Shown here piece after piece: positions 57,480 to 64,000 of a stretch of 64,000 nt of DNA. The notes below the pieces were generated by a model, which had not been told where the DNA came from, did no database searches, and worked only from the letters and a program-made list of their open reading frames with translations. The translations under genes were made by a program, and so were the position numbers. Source of the stretch: Malus domestica (taxonomy: Eukaryota > Streptophyta > Magnoliopsida > Rosales > Rosaceae); NCBI RefSeq assembly GCF_042453785.1, contig NC_091669.1, positions 12,350,501 to 12,414,500 on the forward strand, written 5' to 3'. How positions within the stretch are numbered: position 1 is the first letter of the stretch; the number at the start of each line of letters is the position of its first letter.

Positions 57480-58060
57480 CCCTTACAAGTTCATGGTGAA
57501 AGTTAATATGTTTAAGACTAAAAGTTTAGTTCCGCGTACTTAACTACTACATATGCTAGCTACTTATATAGTTAATTATCCACTCATAGAGTCATAGTTA
57601 AGTACTCTTGGCCTCTGGTTGGACCAGATCAGAGAGGTTTATGGATCTTCTTTATGCCACTGATGAAATGAAGTCTTTATGCTACTGATGAAATGAAGAC
57701 CCAGCTTAATTAATTAAATTTTCTTTAAGACTTAAGTTTGGTTTAATTGCTTTTCTGTTTAGCATTCTTGCTACTTCGCACTAATTATAATTATGCTACA
57801 TACTTAATTATCAGGCTGTACACACTCACATATATGTATGCATGCATGTATGTATGTATGTATGCATGCATGAATTAACCACACTAAGAGCTCGTTTGCA
57901 GCTTATTAATTTCTGCGAAAGCAAGAGTACTCTTACTTCAGATGTGTTGCATGTGTTTGCAAGTCCCTCCCCCGGCCCCCGTATGCATATAGCGTTGGTG
58001 GTCTCCTATATATTTACTTGTAATTCATTTTCTTGTTTCGCTGTCCTTGTCTCCCAGTCG
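57480..58060. other. 3' region of the acidic gene; segment duplicated downstream
   Basis: No gene. Contains a (TGCA/TGTA)n microsatellite (about 57836-57872). The segment 57924-58058 reappears at 61891-62035 (shared: TTGCATGTGTTTGCAAGTCC). Confidence 0.5.
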
Positions 58061-59278
58061 GAGTCTAATCACCATGTTTGAAACGAGATTCTATTAATTA
58101 AGGATCTTTTTAATATTTTGTTGCTTTTAATTTCTTTCCTATTTGAATTTGAGGGGCTTTTAGGGTTAACTTACATTATAAATAGGTCATGTTGCCATTA
58201 GGTTTGCGATTTCTTATCATATATATATAGCCAAAACTTACCCTCCAATTTCATAAATGTAATTTTTTATAAAAACTATCAATTATAGCAAAAAAAAAAA
58301 AAAAACCTAAATAAACCTGAATGCTCTAAAAATTAAAGAACAAATACACTAGACCTAAAATCCTTGAAGTTCCTTTCGATTCCAACTCATGTGATACATA
58401 CAAAAGGACTACTGGCTTATGTCTGGAAAAAACTAATTTTGATTGCCGGAAAGTAGATTTCACAGCGGTTGTTTATCACCATATAAATGTGAAGAACACT
58501 AACAATAACAGTCACTACCTCAAGTTCATAAATGGAGGATTGAAAGAATTGGATACTCAGTACTCTAGCCCAAATCTCTGTAATATAAAGAAATTAGCAA
58601 AACCTTTCTCATATAAATATTTTTATATGTTAGATCAGTACATGTCTGACAACATGTGAAGCTTTTTCGCTATCAATACATGTTGTTAGACATAAGAGTT
58701 GATTGGAGCTTTTTCGCTTGTTTTTACTGGATGATTTAATCTTATCGTAGTTACTGTATCGAAAAGAGTTTTGTTACTTTTCCTAATATAAAAACGAAAC
58801 TATATATGACTTATATAATTTGCACTTACCTATAGGTTGATATATTCGAACAACAATTTTCTTCCCAATGAATCCAGATTCATTGTTAGCCTATGAAAAA
58901 AAGCATACTTGCTCTCATTCATTAAGAGAAAAAGCTAGCACAGGTTAAGAAAAAAAATGTTTAATTGAGGTATTTGGGTCTATTCAAGAGTGATTTTGAC
59001 TATTTATAAATTTTTTATAAAAGTTGACATTTATGAAATTTGTGGCTAAAATTTGGCCATATATGATAACAACTCTAGGTTTGCAATCAATTCATATTGT
59101 TATCAATAAACTTTGGAGTTTTTTTTTCTATTTTTCGGTGAATTTCGAAGTACAGGCGATTTCAGTTTGTTTGGTAGTGGATTCTAGCGTGAGGATTTTA
59201 TTTGATATCCCTTATCATATACCCCGCTGCGTTGGGCTGGTTTTATTTATTTTTCCGTTTTTTTATCTTAAATAAAAA
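58061..59278 (+). repeat. TATA-bearing dispersed repeat B, copy 2, split by a transposon
   Basis: Parts 58061-58210 and 59077-59278 together match 37628-37983. The break is filled by an 866-bp insertion flanked by an 11-bp near-duplication. The TATA motif TATAAATAGG is kept at 58177-58186. Confidence 0.75.
58211..59076. mobile_element. 866-bp MULE-like insertion
   Basis: The ends TTCTTATCATATATATATAG and, in reverse complement, AGAGTTGTTATCATATATGG form imperfect inverted repeats that continue into CAAATTTCATAAATGT-type sequence. AGGTTTGCGAT (58200-58210) and AGGTTTGCAAT (59077-59087) flank it, a 9-11 bp duplication that suits Mutator-like elements. No transposase frame. Confidence 0.7.
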
Positions 59279-60235
59279 GTAAGTCCAACCTTGGTTACTT
59301 TAGCATCCATGGTCCAACTTTGACCGATCGACGTACGTCTTATCGAAATCATACAGACCCCTTGGAATTTGGAAAGAGGAAAAAGTATGCTAGCTAGGTT
59401 AAGTAAGGATTCCCCAACGCAATGAAATAATTAGTACTCAGAACCCAGCAAATTGAACTCTCTCTCTCCGAACTAAGGGGATTGTTGAAATGTTCAGGCT
59501 CGCTGGAGTATTGAAACGGGTTTACATATATGTATGAAGTTTTTTTGTTTTGATTTTTTTATTGATGTCGATTATAGAAGATGACCACACATATGGAAAA
59601 CCCGAAGAAACGTCACCTATAAATAAAGATCTCAATAACATTGTAGCAAAATCTTAGAATTATATATACATAGGTGCGATGTCCCCTGCCAGGCTGCCAC
59701 TCTTCTCCTCGCCATTGGCTTGGCGTGACTATTCAAACACGAACGAAATGTCTTTGATTTCTATCGACGATTAAAAAAAATATATATATATAACTTTAGC
59801 CCTTAAAATTTAATTTCCTTCACATAAAACCCGACATAAGTTTTTTATTCGAATAAAACTTATTTACTAGATTTCACATCAACAAATTATTATTTATGTT
59901 TGACTTAACACATTTAAAATTTTCTGAATGCCTAAAATACCTCTATATGAATGTTTGATGTAAACAATTAATGCCATGTGAATTATAAGGGAGAATTAAT
60001 AATTTTATAAAAAAAAAACATTTGTTATAAATTCATTGCCTAATATATAATAACAATAAAACATGTCTAGTATATTGACATGCTTAATTAAGTCAGCCCA
60101 TTGTTAGCACCCTATCCTCGTTTATGTACGTATTTCTCTATTCAATGAATATCGTACTTTCTCCAAAAAAAAAAAGTCACAAAAATTATATTTTACATAT
60201 TAATGTAGGTAAATTATTTCACACATATATAAAAA

Positions 60236-60450
60236 ATGCCTAATATATGTAAAACTTCATGCAAAATAATTTACCTAAAAAAATGTTATTTGATTCAAAT
60301 AGTGCACCTGCTATTAAAATTTTAAAATGTTAGATTGCACAAAATAATTTACTCAATATATGCAAAATACTTGCAAAATAATTTACCTACATAATAAACA
60401 AACCCAATATATGCAAAATACATGCAAAATAATTTACCTACATAATAAAG
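60236..60450. repeat. Three imperfect ~50-bp repeats
   Basis: Copies near 60236-60285, 60352-60400 and 60403-60450 share AATATATGCAAAATAC followed by TGCAAAATAATTTACCTA. The last two are in tandem. Confidence 0.75.
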
Positions 60451-60905
60451 CAATATTATTTTATTTAATACTAATTTACCTACAAAATATATTATTTGCT
60501 AATCATAAATTTACAAATAGGTAAACTAATTACATATGATAATTTTTTAACATATATGTTAGTACTGCGCATATATATAAGTATGTGCAATAATTATTTG
60601 TTTATTATAATTAAGGTTAGTAATAATATTTATTGATTTGATTTGAATATTGTGGCATAAGTTGTAAATATTTTGTAATGATACATCAATTACTTTTTTA
60701 TTTGGCAGTCTTTTGAAAATTTGGATTTTATTATGATGTTTAAAATTAGATGGATTTTTATATAAGAAATAAGAGTTGTAAAAATCTATATCTAAAGAAC
60801 CCTAAAAAAAAAAACCCCCCTAAATACTGAGGAGTGAATGGATTATGTAACATGAGAAAAGGAAATCATTGTCGGGCCCCCATAAATGCATATATCATGA
60901 TAGAC

Positions 60906-60927
60906 AAATAGAGGGGAGGGTTTTCTC

Positions 60928-60958
<31 letters not shown>

Positions 60959-60968
60959 GAGGGGAGGG
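60906..60968 (+). mobile_element. Poly-A insertion flanked by a 12-15 bp duplication
   Basis: TAGAGGGGAGGG (preceded by A residues) occurs at 60909-60920 and again at 60957-60968. Between the copies lie only TTTTCTC and 29 A residues, the pattern of an extremely short LINE-driven insertion. Confidence 0.6.
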
Positions 60969-61330
60969 AGCAAAATGATGGACTGCATTTGCATGTGATC
61001 CCTAAGTACTCGTAATGGAAATTTTTGCTTTTTGTTTTATATTTTGACCAAACAGGTATTCTTTCCTATTTAAGGATAAAAAAAATGATTGTGTAAACTA
61101 ACCCGCGTGGTGTCCAAGTTGATGTCTATCTCAGTCGACGGTATCTTTAAAAAGTTTCATTAAAAAGTTTTAGGGTCACAAACTTCATTAAAAATTTTTA
61201 GATAGAAATGTCCTCAAAACAAAAAAATTTCAAAAACAACCCAAAATAATGTAAATGTATTTTTATCATTTTAACAGTAATTTTTAATAATTAATTCTTT
61301 TTGTATAATTTGTTTTTATTTTAATTAGTA

Positions 61331-61630
61331 CCTCGCAATAGGTTAGCAATAATGTAATTCAACCAGTTGTTTATTAAATATTATTTTCTCTATTTTTAAA
61401 CACGTTCAAAACATCTTAAGAGGCGTGTAATGCCGGTTATAAAAAAAAAAATCTTTCGCATGCGCTTAATAATGTGATTAAATTAGTTATCAAATAATTG
61501 TTTATTTATTTATTTTAACAAACGATATTATCTACACTAAAGGAGATGAGTGGGCTTAGCCTCACAATAGGTTAGCAATAATGTGATTCAATCAGTTGTT
61601 TATTAAATATTATTTTCTCTATTCTTAATG
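61331..61630. repeat. 70-bp direct repeat, copies 230 bp apart
   Basis: CAATAGGTTAGCAATAATGT and the following CAGTTGTTTATTAAATATTA stretch occur at 61331-61400 and 61560-61630 with a few substitutions. Confidence 0.8.
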
Positions 61631-61890
61631 TAAATTCAATAGAATGTAGATGGAAATTGAAAAACTGATTTATTATGTGAATTCAACTGCTTTGATTGGT
61701 TTGTGATGGGATTTTTTTTCTACCATGATCTAAGATTATTCATTTACTTCAAATATTTGACTTTCCCTTTGTCAATTCAAGCATATAAATACATTTAAAA
61801 TATATAAATCGCGCGTAGCACGCCGTGATTCAAAAAATGCCTTCTGTATGCGTGTGAATGCGTGCATGAAGGCTAGTGCTAATTAAAGTG

Positions 61891-62296
61891 AAAGTACTCT
61901 TACTGCAGATTTGTTGCATGTGTTTGCAAGTCCCTCCCCCGGCCCCCCTATGCATACAGTGTTGTTACGAGCATGGTCTCCTTTATATATTTACTTGTGT
62001 TTCTCTTCTTGTTTCTTTGCCTTTGTGCCCTAGCTAGCTAATGGACGTGGTTATCCAACGTCGTTGCAAGGCTATTATCACCCAGCTCAAACATTTTGAA
62101 ATAAAGCATATATATGTGCATGGAAAGAACATGTACGGTGACAGATTTTCTGACTGAGTTGAGTTTGTCCATTGATGTAGTGTAGGATCCTCCTTTGAAT
62201 TTGCGTATGCCCTCTCTTTTCGGTTAATTATCTCTTCGGATGAACTAGCTGGAGTTGTCAGGCCGAAGGCCGCTTTTATATGCCTAATGAGTTTTT
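61891..62296 (+). repeat. Mosaic of two segments duplicated from elsewhere in the window
   Basis: 61891-62035 resembles 57924-58058, and the immediately following 62056-62296 resembles 53630-53855 (shared: GTTGCAAGGCTATTATC, GGCCGAAGGCCG). In the other locations these two sequences are about 4 kb apart and in the opposite order. Confidence 0.65.
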
Positions 62297-64000
62297 GAGT
62301 TGAGTTTTTGAGAAGTGACTACCAAATAAGAATCTTGAACTTAATTGTGACTCAAAATTTGTTTTTGAGTTAGAAGATGTAGAATTCAATTTCAAAATAC
62401 CGAACAGGCCCTTCACTTTTTAAATCTTTTATTTGTACCCTTAATTTTAAATTTTGATACGTAGCCTAAGGGCTGGTTTTGTATTCCTGTGCTTTGAAAA
62501 AAAAAATGCTTCTACTTTGCTGTGAGAATAAGCTCATTTTTGCTGCTTCATGTTTTCAGCTTTTTTTCACAAAAAACTATGAAAATAAGTTGTTTTTGCA
62601 CCTCAGTACCAAACCAGTACTTAATTAATCACGTTGGCCGTACCTTTTGTGGGTACTTAACATTTTTTTCCTTTCAACTTTGAGATTGGTAGATTACTAT
62701 CAAAAGTGTCCCCAGGCGATGCTGCGGGTTTTAAAACCATATAAAACATATAGAAAGTTATAAATGTATATACAATAGGCAATACTATTTACATACATTT
62801 GAAAATCTTACAACTCTATTTACAAAAAAAGGAACAAAATAAGAAATAATTTTGGCAATACCATTTATATACGGTGACTTCATATTATGCAAAATTTGTG
62901 CAGACCCATTTTAAGAATAACATTATGTGATTCTTCATTGTACATATAATTAAATTGTTACCCCATTCTTCAACACTATCAATCTGTTTTTGCCTGGCTT
63001 ACCGTCTCAATAACAAATCTCTCCCACTGAACACAAACACACACAACCAACTACAACTTCATTAAACTGGTTCTACAAAGTTTGAATTGATGGTACACAA
63101 TTCTGTGATTAGATGGGTCAAGCAAAACCGTATGCTTTTCATGCTTATCTAGGTTCAAGTGTATCCCTAATCTATACATTACCTATGAAATCCTTGTAAT
63201 TCACAATGAACATGTTCTGCTCAGGATCAGTGGTGTTGGAGAATCATCCCACTGCACATACACAACCCCACGAAAATTGAAAGATACTTAGAATGAAGGC
63301 ATGAGAAATTTAGATTTATTTCTAGCTTTTGAATTAAATAAAATCAAGCAACAAAATACGCAAAAACGTGCATAAGAAAAAAAAAAGTGTGTGAAAATCA
63401 TTTTCCTTTGAGTAAAATGAAGAAATTACATGAATTGGGCCTGGGAATTTTGTTCGAAAATGTCAAAAATCATGCAGAATTAAGGGCCTTCTTGATTGGG
63501 ATGAGCGGAGTGGGCGAAATGGGCACATTGGGATGTATTTGTAGATCAAGACCTGGTGTTCTAGCTCCATCCATTAGATTGAGTGAAAGGTCCTCTGCCT
63601 CCTGCTATACTCCATTGCATGGCAGCAACTCCATTACTCAACTCCCACTATTATGCCCTGAAACACAACCAGAAATCGGAAAACCGAAAAAAAAATAAAA
63701 AATATATTTGAAGTTGAAATTTTTTTTTAAAGAAAATTAAGCAATTCAGAGCCTTTGAAATTGGCCAAAAAACAGGAGAACTAAGCTTCTACACCTATAG
63801 TGAATATATTATGTGAACGTGGTTCTTGCTCTCTTTCTCTCAACATCACGATTATGAAACCTTCGACATAATCAAGAAAAAAATTTCTAAAGCCCAATTA
63901 CATTAAATCACAAATTCAAAACATTATTTTAACATGCAATTATCGAAACATAAATACATAACTATAAATAAATCTTCACAGTTTTGGAGGAGAGCAGAGA
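62297..64000. other. Intergenic; possible minus-strand exon near 63.5 kb
   Basis: AT-rich DNA with no firm gene. On the minus strand, 63480-63605 can be read as EAEDLSLNLMDGARTPGLDL then QIHPNVPISPTPLIPIKKA, preceded by a plausible AG acceptor (TATAGCAG). The composition looks protein-like, but the family is unknown and the window ends soon after. The plus-strand open frame 63387-63698 is probably its shadow. Confidence 0.3.

Larger units (their letters stand above)
59279..61850. other. AT-rich intergenic, repeats only
   Basis: No gene is supported. It contains a repeat cluster around 60236-60450, a poly-A insertion with flanking duplication at 60906-60968 and a 70-bp direct repeat (61331-61400 and 61560-61630). 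Confidence 0.5.

Noticed and set aside
57842-58081. 79-aa open frame starting in the TGCA/TGTA microsatellite
   Set aside because: Begins in simple repeat and crosses into repeat B; no domain.

Overview
This is a stretch of plant nuclear DNA. The genes are interrupted by GT-AG introns, the intergenic DNA is AT-rich, and LTR retrotransposons and short inverted-repeat transposons are abundant. Protein relatedness points to a dicot. An apple/pear-type Rosaceae genome is my best guess, but it is an inference from general character, not something the sequence proves.

Layout. 1-2.7 kb: no gene I can name. 2.77-4.77 kb (minus): intronless EXO70 exocyst subunit, closest in my recollection to the EXO70G/EXO70I clade. 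6.0-10.7 kb (minus): complete four-exon coatomer subunit beta (beta-COP, 950 aa). 11-16.4 kb: transposon remnants, a palindrome cluster, a tRNA-derived SINE and a local duplication. 16.38-25.33 kb: a Ty3/gypsy element in minus orientation with two virtually identical 2,656-bp LTRs around a decayed 3.6-kb interior. 26.2-28.65 kb: nested terminal-inverted-repeat (TIR) elements. 29.95-32.41 kb (plus): six-exon Golgi O-fucosyltransferase-like gene of the MSR type (420 aa). 34.56 kb: tRNA-Lys(UUU). 35.2-37.3 kb: a LINE RNase H scrap, a broken ABCE (RLI) gene fragment and a solo LTR with a perfect 5-bp target duplication. 38.08-53.52 kb (plus): a 15-exon gene whose continuous 636-codon frame joins a KRR1-like KH segment to the second half of a SAPS (PP6 regulatory subunit) domain. 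Two complete copia elements in opposite orientations sit in one of its introns (41.1-46.7 and 46.8-51.6 kb). 54.6-56.4 kb: MITEs. 56.57-57.47 kb (plus): a small acidic-repeat protein. 57.5-64 kb: AT-rich DNA with duplicated segments, a MULE-like insertion, repeat clusters and no confident gene.

How the genes relate. EXO70 (exocytic vesicle tethering), beta-COP (COPI vesicle coat) and the MSR-type protein (Golgi cell-wall polysaccharide synthesis) all act in the secretory pathway. Nothing shows this neighbourhood is more than chance.

The strongest candidates for something undescribed are (1) the KH-SAPS chimeric gene, which starts directly downstream of a TATA-bearing dispersed repeat, and (2) an array of short hairpins with conserved flanks but co-varying stems in the LTRs and interior of the gypsy element. 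All alignments were made by eye, so family calls rest on remembered motifs.
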